Shown: positions 55,029-63,858 of the stretch, piece after piece
Numbering within the stretch: the first letter of the stretch is position 1
How the letters are laid out: the number at the start of each line of letters is the position of its first letter
Source of the DNA: Microcoleus sp. bin38.metabat.b11b12b14.051
Lineage (GTDB): Bacteria; Cyanobacteriota; Cyanobacteriia; Cyanobacteriales; Microcoleaceae
Direction of reading: 5' to 3'
Length of the DNA: 64,000 nt
Assembly: GCF_013299165.1 (NCBI RefSeq)
Contig: NZ_JAAFKD010000020.1
Coordinates: 22,576-86,575 of the forward strand
Translations under genes and position numbers: made by a program
The notes under the pieces: model-generated
What the model was told of the DNA's origin: nothing
Seen by the model: only the letters and a program-made list of their open reading frames with translations
The model's database searches: none

Positions 55029-55148
55029 CGTTCGTAGTGTGGACTTCAGTCCGCTCAATATTTCGGACTGAAGTCCGCACTACAAACCGTTCGTAGTGTG
55101 GACTTCAGTCCGCTCAATATTGCGGACTGAAGTCCGCACTACAAACCG
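55029..55148. repeat. Two tandem GTTCGTAGTGTGGACTTCAG hairpins
   Basis: Two nearly identical inverted repeats (about 55029-55088 and 55088-55148), each with the arms GTTCGTAGTGTGGACTTCAG and its complement and loop TCAATATT. Confidence 0.9.
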
Positions 55149-55199
55149 TTTTTTGTTATGGTAATCGACCAGACACGATATCAGAAGGCGTATCTGATT

Positions 55200-55264
55200 C
55201 TGGCGGTGCGTCGCTATGAGATTGTCGATTTGATTTGCAAATTGTAGATGGCGACGCACCCTAC
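55200..55264. repeat. GGTGCGTCGCTATG hairpin repeat
   Basis: Arms GCGGTGCGTCGCTA and TGGCGACGCACCCT enclose a loop of about 35 nt. Same family as the repeats at 56506-56568, 56712-56775, 57069-57135 and 57147-57206. Confidence 0.85.
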
Positions 55265-55324
55265 TATTTTGAATCGCGTGCAAAGATTAGTGCAAAAACA
55301 AAATTAAAGAGTAGAGAAGAGTCA

Positions 55325-56449
55325 TCACAGGGAGAACGGGGAGGAAGGAAGTGGCAAAACTACAGCTACGCGAAAACCCATGAGCCCGTTCGAGTGGCGC
55401 GCCAAGTTATAGTTGCGGTTGGCAGCACGGCAATAGACCGCATTGCTGTACCGCGAACCTCCACGCTGCACCCGGTAATGATCTGCTTCACTTTCCCAAG
55501 AACTTCCATCAATCGGTGCGCCGTCATAGCTATTGTGCCACCTATCGCTGCACCATTCCCAAACCTGACCGTACATATCATAAAGTCCAAAGGGATTCGG
55601 AGGAAAACTCCCCACATCCATTGTTTGTGCGCGGTAAGGTCCCCTCGGTGCACCACCGAAGGGATAACGCCCGTCATAATTAACTAAATCCGTGGTAATG
55701 GTATCGCCAAAATAGAAAGGTGTTGTAGTTCTGGCGCGACAAGCATATTCCCATTCAGCTTCCGAAAGCAAGCGATAATTCTTGCCTGTTTTTTCAGAAA
55801 GTTGGCGGCAAAATTCTACAGCCTCATTCCAGTTTACTGTTTCTACAGGAAGTTTTTCACCTTTAACGGTCGATGGGTTATTTCCCATCACTGCTTGCCA
55901 CTGTGCTTGAGTGATGGGGTATTTTCCTGCAAAAAAAACCGGTACTGTTACTTGATGCTGCGGACTTTCTGTTTCACTCCTACCTGCCTCTGTTTCTGGT
56001 GAACCCATCATAAATGTACCACCAGGAATGTCAACCATTTCTAGTACAACTCCATTACCTAAGTCTTCAGGGAAGTAATGAGCAAAAGACTTTCTGGGAC
56101 TGTTTTCTTTTCCTTTTGCATCGACTGTGATGACATCAAATTCAAATATAGGGAGATAGTCTTGAAACTGCGGTTTTATCTTTAAGTCATCTCGATCTTT
56201 CAGCAGTGAATAGGCAGCAAATTTCACCTGCATTGATTTATCCTGCATTGCTTGAATTATCAAATCTAAACCTGCTTCTCCATATTTCAGTGCTTCGGAG
56301 AGGGCGGCGATTCTCACTTCGACAATGGGTGAGGCTAAGCGGCTTTTAACACCGGCTATGCCTCCGAGTACCGCAGCATTGACAGGAATTGAATTTTGTC
56401 CTCCAAGGACGGCATCGTATTCTCTGGGTTCATTTTGATTGTCTGACAT
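55325..56449 (-). CDS. FGE/SUMF1-fold (C-type-lectin-like) protein with N-terminal HEAT-like region; possible DGR target
   Basis: From ATG 56449 the protein has 374 residues. The N-terminus begins NEPREYDAVLGGQNSIPVNA and holds a HEAT-like helical pair (about 40-85, SRLASPIVEVRIAALSEALK). An FGE-sulfatase domain follows (about 135-365): LEMVDIPGGTFMMGSPETEA, 'PITQAQWQAVMGNNPS', 'YRLLSEAEWEYACRARTTTP', 'NPFGLYDMYGQVWEWCSD' and RVQRGGSRYSNAVYCRAANR. The paired active-site Cys of true formylglycine-generating enzymes are not evident, so it is probably a binding protein. The extreme C-terminal block (coding about 55350-55460) has the sequence shape of a variable region of diversity-generating retroelements (CRAANRNYNLARHSNGLMGF). 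No reverse transcriptase is in the window. Confidence 0.85.
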   Translation of the reverse strand: MSDNQNEPREYDAVLGGQNSIPVNAAVLGGIAGVKSRLASPIVEVRIAALSEALKYGEAGLDLIIQAMQDKSMQVKFAAYSLLKDRDDLKIKPQFQDYLPIFEFDVITVDAKGKENSPRKSFAHYFPEDLGNGVVLEMVDIPGGTFMMGSPETEAGRSETESPQHQVTVPVFFAGKYPITQAQWQAVMGNNPSTVKGEKLPVETVNWNEAVEFCRQLSEKTGKNYRLLSEAEWEYACRARTTTPFYFGDTITTDLVNYDGRYPFGGAPRGPYRAQTMDVGSFPPNPFGLYDMYGQVWEWCSDRWHNSYDGAPIDGSSWESEADHYRVQRGGSRYSNAVYCRAANRNYNLARHSNGLMGFRVAVVLPLPSSPFSL

Positions 56450-57335
56450 GACACCGCACGCTCCTACATTTGATACCAATTTTGAAAAATTATCCTACAG
56501 TATTCCGTAGGGTGTGTCGCTACTAAAAATCTCTGCACAAAAATGTATAATCTCATAGCGACGCACCATTCGCGCTAAGTTGTACGATCGGCAGATTCAA
56601 CAATATACTATTGCAATAATTATTACAAATGGTATGAATTGAGCAAATTTTTGTTTTGTGATGTCAATATCTCAGGGTTAGATTTTTAGTTTATCTCTTT
56701 GCTCTCTTGGCGGTGGCGGTGCGTCGCTCCTAGATTGTCGCTATTATTTGCAGATTTTTGGTAGCGACGCACCCTACTATCTTTCACCCCCGCGCCCACA
56801 TCAGAAACCGGGTTTTTGTCACAATCTTTGCTTCCCAGTTTTGAGCGATCGAAAAAACCCGGTTTCTTTCACCCCGCGCTCAAATCAGAAACCGGGTTTT
56901 TGTCACAATCTTTGCTTCCCCGTTTTGAGCGATCGAAAAAACCCGGTTTCTTTCACCCCGCGCTCAAATCAGAAACCGGGTTTTTGTCACAATCTTTGCT
57001 TCCCAGTTTTGAGCGATCGAAAAAACCCGGTTTCTTTCACCCCCGCGCACAAACCCCGTTTCTCTAGGTGCGGTGCGTCGCTCCGAGATTGTCGCTATTA
57101 TTTGCAGATTTTTGGTGGCGACGCACCCTACTATCTATCTTAGCGGTGGCGGTGCGTCGCTCCGAGATTGTCGCTATTATTTGCAGATTTTTGGTGCGAC
57201 GCACTTTAGGATTGCTATATATATGGCGGCACGGATTTCCATTATTTAATGATATGTCAAGGGCGCGAAAATGTCAAGCAAAATTGTAATTCGATCGCCC
57301 GAAATTTTGGCTCGAATTCGATATGTCGATCGCAC
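56450..57335. other. Gene-free region filled with repeats
   Basis: It contains GTGCGTCGC hairpins at 56506-56568, 56712-56775, 57069-57135 and 57147-57206 and the 84-bp tandem array at 56801-57062. Frames at 56748-57143, 56816-57067 and 57068-57289 exist only because the repeat lacks stops in them. I see no real gene. Confidence 0.8.
56801..57062. repeat. Tandem array, 3 x 84 bp, of GAAACCGGGTTTTTGTCACA units
   Basis: Units start at 56801, 56885 and 56969. Each has CAGAAACCGGGTTTTTGTCA at one end and AAAAACCCGGTTTCTTTCAC at the other, so each can fold, with TTTTGAGCGATCG in the middle. Units are almost identical, which suggests recent duplication or gene conversion. Confidence 0.95.
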
Positions 57336-59045
57336 TTATTGAAGTTTCAAGTCTCTTCTGGCTGGCTCCTGTTGTCCGGTGCGGAAAACAACGACTCCGT
57401 TTGAGAGGGCAACTAAATCTATTTTCAGCGGGCCGGCAATGTAGGTGACATCGGCGGCGATCGCCCGAACCTCCAATGGTTTATCGTACTGTTGCAGTCG
57501 ATCGACAAAACCGGCCAAAGTTTCAATCCGATTGTCCGCAACTTGGACTCTACCGCCGACAACCCCGATCAAACGAGCGCGAAATTGACAAGCTTCGATT
57601 AATTGCTGCAACTGCTGCCGCACCTGTTCGTCGGCCAAAGCTACCGGATCGACAGCCACCCCTGCAATCACATCTCCCGCCCGGAACACCACTCGATTGA
57701 TTTCGGCTTCTGCAAATACCTTAATTCGCTTTTCTTCCCGCAGGTAATTAGCGCCGGCGACAATTCGCACCACGTAGTTTTGACCGTCTTTGATCTGACT
57801 GATTAATTGATCGATTTCGGCTTTAGTAATTTGAATAACCTGATCTCTTACTTTCGTATTTTCCGGCTGCATCAGTTCGACGGTGGTTTTATTTGCTTCT
57901 TGCAAGAGTCGATCGATCGCGCGGCTTTCCGTACCCGCTTCCTGGATGCGAACCACGCCAGCAGCTAAAATTTGACCGCGCCTGATCGCAACTGTTCCCT
58001 CGCGGATTGCTTGAAAGTCGCGCTCCAAAACTTGCACTTGCTGCTGCAATAATGTTTGTTGCTGTTCGAGTTGAGCTTGTTGCTGGGCGAGGGTTTCTAA
58101 CAGTGCTTCCCTCTCGGCAATTACTTTGTCGCGATCGACAATTGTGCGATCGCGCTGGGCGAGATTTTCGGCGCGTTGGGCAATTTCCTTGTCTCGCTCG
58201 GCAATTAGTTGGTTGCGATCGACAATTGCCGCATCTCGTTTATTAATTTCTGCCTCTCGCTGGGCAATTTCGGCGTCTCGCTTGGCAATTTCTCGATCGC
58301 GCTGGGCAATTTGAGTTTTTACCTGCTCTCGCTGCTCGATTAGCTGTTGGCGTTCCGCTTGCATTTGGGCGATTTCCGAGCTCAGAGTCGTTTTTTGACC
58401 TGAAACTGTTTTCAATTGGTTCTCGGTGCGATCGAGCTGGGTTCTGGTAGTCGATCGGGCCGTTTCCACCAATTTCAATTGTTCTTCGGTGCGGGATTTC
58501 GCAGCTTCCACCGTCGCAAGCTGTTCTTCGGTTTGCGATTTCGCCGCTTCTACCTGACTTAACTGCTGTTGAGTTTTAGACTTGGCTGCTTCCACAGTGT
58601 TGAGCTGGGCCCGCAGCGAATTTAATTTTTTTTGGGTGCGAGCTTGCTCAGCATTAGCTGCCTGGAGGGATTGATTAATTTGCTCTAAATTGGCTTTAAC
58701 TTGCGCTTGAGCGGCTCTGGCCCCTGCTAATTCAGTTTCAACTCGATTTTTTTCTTGAGTGGCTTGGTTGATTTCTCGGCGGGCGTTGTTGAGTCTTTTT
58801 TGAATCTCGTCTATTCTAAAAACACCTGTTCGCAGCGGCTTGCTGGTAGCAAATAAAATGCCCAGAGTAACTGCTGACAGGATGCTGCCGGCCATCACTG
58901 TCACCAAAACAGCCGTGTCGCGGGGGCGCAGTTTGAACAAACTCAATCTGGCCTTGCCGACTTTCGTTCCCAGGCGATCGCTGACAGTGGCGATCGTACC
59001 CCCCAACACTAAAATTACAAATACTAGGATGTATCCAGCAGTCAT
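57336..59045 (-). CDS. DUF3084 membrane/coiled-coil protein
   Basis: The 569-residue protein has two TM helices (about 4-22 and 45-66; 'DTAVLVTVMAGSILSAVTLG'), a very long coiled coil (about 75-340) made of repeated EAAKSKTEEQL- and ERDREIA-type heptads, and a C-terminal DUF3084 region (about 345-560: 'GQILAAGVVRIQEAGTESRA', 'VEVRAIAADVTYIAGPLKID'-like positions near the end). The family is almost confined to cyanobacteria and has no known activity; the topology suggests a cytoplasmic or periplasmic rod anchored in a membrane. The internal coiled-coil repeats are near-identical at DNA level, so length may vary between strains. Confidence 0.9.
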   Translation of the reverse strand: MTAGYILVFVILVLGGTIATVSDRLGTKVGKARLSLFKLRPRDTAVLVTVMAGSILSAVTLGILFATSKPLRTGVFRIDEIQKRLNNARREINQATQEKNRVETELAGARAAQAQVKANLEQINQSLQAANAEQARTQKKLNSLRAQLNTVEAAKSKTQQQLSQVEAAKSQTEEQLATVEAAKSRTEEQLKLVETARSTTRTQLDRTENQLKTVSGQKTTLSSEIAQMQAERQQLIEQREQVKTQIAQRDREIAKRDAEIAQREAEINKRDAAIVDRNQLIAERDKEIAQRAENLAQRDRTIVDRDKVIAEREALLETLAQQQAQLEQQQTLLQQQVQVLERDFQAIREGTVAIRRGQILAAGVVRIQEAGTESRAIDRLLQEANKTTVELMQPENTKVRDQVIQITKAEIDQLISQIKDGQNYVVRIVAGANYLREEKRIKVFAEAEINRVVFRAGDVIAGVAVDPVALADEQVRQQLQQLIEACQFRARLIGVVGGRVQVADNRIETLAGFVDRLQQYDKPLEVRAIAADVTYIAGPLKIDLVALSNGVVVFRTGQQEPARRDLKLQ

Positions 59046-59122
59046 TCCGATTTTTTATTGTAGATTTTGGATTTTGGATTGAATCTAGAATCCAAAATCC
59101 AAAATCCCATACTTTCTCGGCA

Positions 59123-59788
59123 TCAAGTGAATTGCTGGCTTAAGGCCACCGGGTTGTGGACTGTGATCTTTTTCTTGTGGATCGAGATCATGGTTTCTTG
59201 TCGCAGATCCCCCAGCAAACGAGTCACAGTTACCCGCGTCGAGCCGATCGCCTCGGCGATCGCCTGGTGGGACAGCTTCAAATCAATCGTAATCCCCTCC
59301 GTACCGGGCACGCCAAAATCCCGGCACAGAATCAGCAAAAAGCTGACGAGTCTCGAACCCATGTCTCGGTGGGCGAGCGTTTCGATCATCATCTCGGTTT
59401 GCAAAATCCGAGACGACAGTCCCCGCAGCATCACCATCGACAATTCTGGATCTTCCTTGAGAGCTTTTTCCACTTGTTCGATCGGCAGCGAGATCAACTC
59501 TACCGGCGTAAAGGCTACCGCGTGGTAAAACCTATCCGATCGGTGTCCCGTAATCAGAGACAGCACCCCGAATACGCTGTTTTCGCGCAGCAGGGCGACT
59601 GTAATTTCTTCCCCTGCTTCGTACACCCTGGAGAGCTTCACAGCACCTTTAATCAGAACGTAGACACGCTCAGCCGGGTCTCCAGGGAAAAAAATTGTCT
59701 TGCCCCGTTCAAAGTTTTCCACAATGGGCGGAAACGCCCCGCCGCTGATTTGGCGGAACACGGCTGCTAGCGGTCTATCATGTGTCAC
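59123..59788 (-). CDS. ntcA: Global nitrogen regulator NtcA
   Basis: NtcA is the CRP/FNR-family activator that responds to 2-oxoglutarate and turns on nitrogen-assimilation genes, aided by PipX. The GTG at 59788 has AAAGGA 8 nt upstream and gives 221 residues, matching the family length; a TTG at 59812 would add eight. The effector domain (about 15-125) includes [20 protein letters not shown] and '[20 protein letters not shown]'; the DNA-binding helix-turn-helix reads [20 protein letters not shown], identical in pattern to known NtcA. The C-terminal [15 protein letters not shown] is also typical. Identity is secure. Confidence 0.96.
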   Translation of the reverse strand: MTHDRPLAAVFRQISGGAFPPIVENFERGKTIFFPGDPAERVYVLIKGAVKLSRVYEAGEEITVALLRENSVFGVLSLITGHRSDRFYHAVAFTPVELISLPIEQVEKALKEDPELSMVMLRGLSSRILQTEMMIETLAHRDMGSRLVSFLLILCRDFGVPGTEGITIDLKLSHQAIAEAIGSTRVTVTRLLGDLRQETMISIHKKKITVHNPVALSQQFT

Positions 59789-60117
59789 GACGAGATCCTT
59801 TGTACTAATCAATACTTTGTAACTTGCCGATTAAGCTTATTGAGTAAATATACTGCCCTACCTCCAATATCGGGAGATTCTGTTACTGCTATCTAATGTT
59901 AAGGTAAGCACACGCTGTATGATTAAATCTAGCCCTTCTCTTAACTTTTTCAATTCCGCCTCCATGTAGCTCCACAGCAAAATTAATATCAATTGTGTCT
60001 CAATTGTGTCTCAATTGTGTCTGAATCAGTTAAATCTGAATCAGTTGTGTCTAAACTGGCGGGGTTGTCGCATACAGCCAACGAGAACGGTGCAAGTTGC
60101 TTCTAGAAGAAATACAG
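59789..60117. other. Divergent intergenic region (ntcA / fabI)
   Basis: Contains the promoters of ntcA (-) and fabI (+). A GTGTCTCAATT direct repeat (three copies, about 59993-60025) and two AAATCTGAATCAGTT-like words lie on the fabI side. A weak NtcA-site-like word GTA-N8-TAT (59848-59861, minus strand) is noted separately. Confidence 0.5.
59848..59861 (-). promoter_or_regulatory. Weak candidate NtcA box (autoregulation)
   Basis: Read on the minus strand the word is GTAGGGCAGTATAT, i.e. GTA-N8-TAT, one base off the GTA-N8-TAC consensus. It is 60 nt upstream of the ntcA start. ntcA autoregulation is known in several cyanobacteria, but such one-mismatch words occur by chance, so this is tentative. 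Confidence 0.25.
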
Positions 60118-60894
60118 ATGATAGATTTGACCGGAAAAAATGCTCTTGTTACGGGCATTGCCAACAATCGCTCGATCGCCTGGGGCATCGCCCAGCAGCT
60201 CCACAAAGCTGGGGCTAATCTCGGCATAACTTATTTGAAGGACGAAAAAGGCAAGCACGAGCGCAAAGTCGCCGAACTCGTAGAACCGCTCAATCCCAGT
60301 CTGTATCTGCCCTGCAATGTCCAAGACGAGAGCGAAATTGAGTCTACTTTTAAAACCATCGCCGACAAGTGGGGCAAATTAGATGTCCTAGTTCACTGTC
60401 TGGCTTTTGCCGGCAAAGATGAACTTTCGGGAGATTTCAGCAACACCTCGCGTCAAGGCTTCTCCAATGCTTTGGATATTAGCGCTTACTCGCTGGTGCG
60501 GCTGTGTGCTGCTGCTAAACCGCTGATGGCCGAAGGCGGCAGTATTATCACCCTGACTTATTTGGGCGGTGTGCGGGTAGTTCCTAATTATAATGTCATG
60601 GGAATTGCTAAGGCGGCTTTGGAAATGAATGTTCGGTATCTGGCGGCGGAACTCGGCCCGTTAAATATTCGGGTAAATGCCATTTCTTCGGGCCCGATTC
60701 GGACTCTGGCTTCGTCAGCAGTTGGCGGCATTCTGGACATGATCCACCACGTTGAGGAAGTGGCCCCGCTACGGCGGACGGTGACTCAGCAGGAAGTGGG
60801 AAATGCTGCGGCTTTTCTGTGCAGCAATCTCTCTAGCGGGATTACGGGTCAAGTTTTGTATGTGGATGCTGGTTACGAAATCATGGGAATGTAA
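60118..60894 (+). CDS. fabI: Enoyl-[acyl-carrier-protein] reductase (NADH)
   Basis: FabI carries out the last reduction in each fatty-acid elongation cycle. From ATG 60118 (AGAAGA upstream) the protein has 258 residues; an in-frame ATG at 60097 would add seven. The short-chain dehydrogenase fold is clear: LTGKNALVTGIANNRSIAWG at the NAD site, 'LVHCLAFAGKDELSGDF', and the catalytic set Tyr148, Tyr158 and Lys165 in LTYLGGVRVVPNYNVMGIAK (Tyr-x6-Lys). The end SGITGQVLYVDAGYEIMGM is typical. Divergent from ntcA. Confidence 0.96.
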   Translation: MIDLTGKNALVTGIANNRSIAWGIAQQLHKAGANLGITYLKDEKGKHERKVAELVEPLNPSLYLPCNVQDESEIESTFKTIADKWGKLDVLVHCLAFAGKDELSGDFSNTSRQGFSNALDISAYSLVRLCAAAKPLMAEGGSIITLTYLGGVRVVPNYNVMGIAKAALEMNVRYLAAELGPLNIRVNAISSGPIRTLASSAVGGILDMIHHVEEVAPLRRTVTQQEVGNAAAFLCSNLSSGITGQVLYVDAGYEIMGM

Positions 60895-61033
60895 CAGTTT
60901 TCGAGAGTTTTGAGTTGTAGGGGCGGCGCCCCCGTGCCCGCCCGTTTTGAGTTTTTAATAAGTCTCAGGACTCGACAATTGAGACTCAATACTCAAAAAA
61001 TCGTAATCTTCAATTACTAATTATCAATAACTA

Positions 61034-61696
61034 ATGAATGACAAATTGGGAATTATGGAAATAATCGATCGCCCTCCTGTACCTCCTCCAATTTCCAGCA
61101 ACGCGATCGCCAGGGCCGCCTTGGTGAAGCGCACGACACTAGAAACGGATGTCACTGTCAGCCTGAATCTCGACGGTGTGGGAACTTGCAAGGCGTCTAC
61201 GGGCATTCCGTTTTTAGATCATATGTTGCAGCAGATTGCTTCCCACGGATTGATTGATTTGGACGTGCAGGCGATCGGCGATTTGGCGATTGACGACCAC
61301 CACACGAACGAAGATGTGGGGATTACGTTAGGTCAAACCCTAGCAAAAGCTGTCGGAGATCGATCGGGCATTTCTCGCTTCGGACACTTCATCGCCCCGT
61401 TAGATGAAGCATTAATTGAGGTAGTGCTAGATTTTTCAGGCCGGCCTCATTTAAGCTACAACTTGGAAATTCCCACCCAGCGAATCGGCACCTACGACAC
61501 CGAGTTAGTCAGAGAGTTTTTTTCTGCCGTGGTGAACCACACTCAAATGACACTGCACGTCAGACAGTTGCAGGGAGGGAATTCTCATCACATTGTCGAA
61601 GCGGCGTTCAAGGCATTTGCGCGGGCTTTGCGGATGGCGGTGGCGATCGATCCGCGGCGCGCCAGTCGGATTCCAAGTTCCAAAGGGGTTTTGTAG
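61034..61696 (+). CDS. hisB: Imidazoleglycerol-phosphate dehydratase
   Basis: HisB converts imidazoleglycerol phosphate to imidazoleacetol phosphate in histidine synthesis. The 220-residue, monofunctional enzyme has both metal-binding His-rich motifs: [35 protein letters not shown], then '[20 protein letters not shown]' with [16 protein letters not shown]. About 24 N-terminal residues (Pro-rich) precede the fold. ATG 61034 is the only obvious start; an ATG at 61055 is possible. It is 139 nt after fabI and may share a transcript. Confidence 0.96.
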   Translation: MNDKLGIMEIIDRPPVPPPISSNAIARAALVKRTTLETDVTVSLNLDGVGTCKASTGIPFLDHMLQQIASHGLIDLDVQAIGDLAIDDHHTNEDVGITLGQTLAKAVGDRSGISRFGHFIAPLDEALIEVVLDFSGRPHLSYNLEIPTQRIGTYDTELVREFFSAVVNHTQMTLHVRQLQGGNSHHIVEAAFKAFARALRMAVAIDPRRASRIPSSKGVL

Positions 61697-61864
61697 TTTG
61701 AGGTTCGTCAGCTAATCAGCATTTAAACTGCGTCCCAAAAAACAATCAAACTCTTGTGGGGTGGGCTTCTAGCCCGCCCCGAATATGCAGTGTTTATTGG
61801 CAGAACAGCTTACCAGTGAGACGCTACTACGAATTATCTTATCAGCAAATCAAAAGCGCTATAT

Positions 61865-62815
61865 CTAAAATATATCTGCGATGTAGTTAAAAACACCTTG
61901 ACTTCCCTCACCATATTTGCCGATAAATTCATCAATTAGTCGATCGCTACACCTTTCTATAGCATCAGCAATAGAACTTTGTGCTAAAACTTGACTCGCA
62001 GATTGACGCAAAACCTCAAACAAATTGACAGTAAAATCAGTATCTTCACTGACAAAATCCCACAGTTCTCGACCGATTAAAGTGCTCATTTCCGAATTGG
62101 GCAGAAGTTGCTTCAGCAAACCAAAAGTTACAGTTTTATTAGTCCTTTTGCCGTAAGCTATGCCAATATAAGCGCGATCGCCTGCATTAATTTTTTCCTG
62201 AATTTTGTCAGCCCAATAGACTATCTGGTCTTTATCCATATCATTCGGGCCGCTTTTGACCTGTATCCAACAGCGATCGCCATCACGGGTAGTTTTGATG
62301 GCATCCCATCCTGACTTACCGGGCGGACTTTCTGCACTTTCAGAACAAGATATCAATAGTTTTTTAATAAAAAATCCCATTGAAGTAACAATAGATCTAG
62401 TAGCAGCCATATAAACATTAAGTCTGACAACTTCTGCTGGAGTATCAAGATTTAACGCCCTAATTAAAAATGGATTGGGATGAATTTTTTCTAAAGTCAG
62501 ATTTTCAATCATAGCTAGCTGACGCCTTGTAAAGTCCCGACAGATACTAGCTAGAAAATTTTCAGCTATAGTAAGTTGTAGCGAAAGCTTACCAGAAGAT
62601 GTAAATGCTAAAATGCGTTCAATCTCATCAGGAGTAAATTTAAGAGCTATTTTGCCAGAAATACTGCTGATACCGTTTCTAAGTGCTTCAGCTCTTAAAC
62701 TCAGGAATTCTTCTAAATCCGCAAAGTGACCGGCGAAAGATTGAGACTTTCTGGCGGGTACTCCAACTTCCCTTTCTAAGACAAATGTTAACAATTCATG
62801 AAGTCGATCTGACAC
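61865..62815 (-). CDS. Type II restriction endonuclease, PmeII-like
   Basis: The 316-residue protein starts with GTG at 62815, with AAGGA 9 nt upstream. An N-terminal helical part (about 1-125) includes RRQLAMIENLTLEKIHPNPF. The catalytic core near 165-195, GKSGWDAIKTTRDGDRCWIQ followed by VKSGPNDMDKDQ, shows Asp171 and Gln185-x-Lys187, a PD-(D/E)XK variant with Gln instead of Glu. This order resembles the PmeII family as I recall it; the assignment is moderate. The cognate methyltransferase is not in the window; a small MTase-like tail (62849-62965) lies directly upstream. Confidence 0.75.
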   Translation of the reverse strand: MSDRLHELLTFVLEREVGVPARKSQSFAGHFADLEEFLSLRAEALRNGISSISGKIALKFTPDEIERILAFTSSGKLSLQLTIAENFLASICRDFTRRQLAMIENLTLEKIHPNPFLIRALNLDTPAEVVRLNVYMAATRSIVTSMGFFIKKLLISCSESAESPPGKSGWDAIKTTRDGDRCWIQVKSGPNDMDKDQIVYWADKIQEKINAGDRAYIGIAYGKRTNKTVTFGLLKQLLPNSEMSTLIGRELWDFVSEDTDFTVNLFEVLRQSASQVLAQSSIADAIERCSDRLIDEFIGKYGEGSQGVFNYIADIF

Positions 62816-62848
62816 TTTATTTATCCTTAATTTAAATTAAAGTTTTGG

Positions 62849-62965
62849 TTATGGGAAGACGGAAAGTTGCTCAATTATTTTTCGTCCTTGTACTCGATCG
62901 CCTTTAACAATCTGGTAAAGATATTCACCTATCGCCTTTCCCAATAATACAGAAACTGAATTCAT
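62849..62965 (-). pseudogene. Possible 3'-terminal remnant of a 5-methylcytosine DNA methyltransferase
   Basis: A 38-codon frame (ATG at 62965, TAA at 62849-62851) begins MNSVSVLLGKAIGEYLYQIV and ends QLSVFP. This looks like motif X (GNSV/GNAV...) and the C-terminal helix of cytosine-C5 methyltransferases, without the rest of the protein; an in-frame TAG lies just before it. It sits between two restriction genes on the same strand. The resemblance is short, so chance cannot be excluded. Confidence 0.4.
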
Positions 62966-63018
62966 AATCTATTTTCAGCCTCAAAACTAGGCATTGCTAG
63001 CATAAAAATTGTATTCTA

Positions 63019-63858
63019 CTAAAATCCAAAAGCAAGAGCATCAAGCATATACTTACCCTTCTCCCGTCCGACTTCTTGATATATATCCAAAAGTTCTTCA
63101 TAGGCAGTCTCTCCTCCTATGATATTCCAAAACTCCTGTCCCATAATTATAGCTCGATCGAAAGGCGTGTACTTCCTTGCCACTGACCATTTATAATCAG
63201 AACGATTAGGGCCATAAGGATTGTACGCCATAGCATAGTAAGATTGAGCATCGGGGCGATACTCTCCACACAGTAAATGAAACCTCAACAGCCGTTGAAT
63301 CACCTCCAAGCATTGTCCTTTATTCGGTTTCGATCCTTTAATTTCAAAGAAAAACTTGCTCCCGTCACGGGCAAGCACGTACAAATCTGCTTTGACCGAT
63401 CGCCTAACTAAATGATTATTTTTTTGAGCATCAAGAACAGCTTGAATCATTTCGTCAAAAGTAGGTTTACTTGCATTCTTGTCTGCTGACTGCTCGAATA
63501 GCGCTATCTGACGCTCAATTTCATTGATCGCCTCGATGCTAACTTCGCCAGTGATTTCATAGCTTCTGTGTACTTCTTTGTGATGTTCCAGGGCAATCAG
63601 TTTTGCACATTCTTCATAGGTTGTACCCAAGCCGCTGCTAAAACCTCTTTCAAACTCGTTAATTCGCAGCAACTCTGACGGCATGATAGCAGCCTGAAAC
63701 GGTTTCAATTGACCTTTAGAGGACTTGCACGATAAATATGCTGCTGGAATGTCAAGTTTTGGTATTAGCCTGCCTCTGTATTCATTGATAAGATTTTCGA
63801 TAAAAACTTCTAAGTATGCTTTGATAATTGCGCGTGTAATTGAACTAATAGCTGGCAT
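63019..63858 (-). CDS. Type II restriction endonuclease, TdeIII-like
   Basis: With ATG 63858 the protein has 279 residues; the frame continues to an ATG at 63975, but that part is a common 'CTCTGCGCTCTCTGCGGTTC' intergenic repeat, so I reject it. The catalytic core is Asp158 (RSVKADLYVLARDG) and Glu172-x-Lys174 (SKFFFEIKGSKPNKGQ). The remainder, including 'RLLRFHLLCGEYRPDAQSYY' and 'IIMGQEFWNIIGGETAYEEL', fits the TdeIII family (known to cut GGNCC). Its methyltransferase is not in view and may lie just to the right of the window. Confidence 0.8.
   Translation of the reverse strand: MPAISSITRAIIKAYLEVFIENLINEYRGRLIPKLDIPAAYLSCKSSKGQLKPFQAAIMPSELLRINEFERGFSSGLGTTYEECAKLIALEHHKEVHRSYEITGEVSIEAINEIERQIALFEQSADKNASKPTFDEMIQAVLDAQKNNHLVRRSVKADLYVLARDGSKFFFEIKGSKPNKGQCLEVIQRLLRFHLLCGEYRPDAQSYYAMAYNPYGPNRSDYKWSVARKYTPFDRAIIMGQEFWNIIGGETAYEELLDIYQEVGREKGKYMLDALAFGF

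Noticed and set aside
56748-57289. Three plus-strand ORFs
   Set aside because: They translate the 84-bp tandem repeat and the GTGCGTCGC hairpins.
59848-59861. A strong NtcA autoregulatory site
   Set aside because: Only a one-mismatch GTA-N8-TAT word is present, so it is listed at low confidence rather than as a finding.
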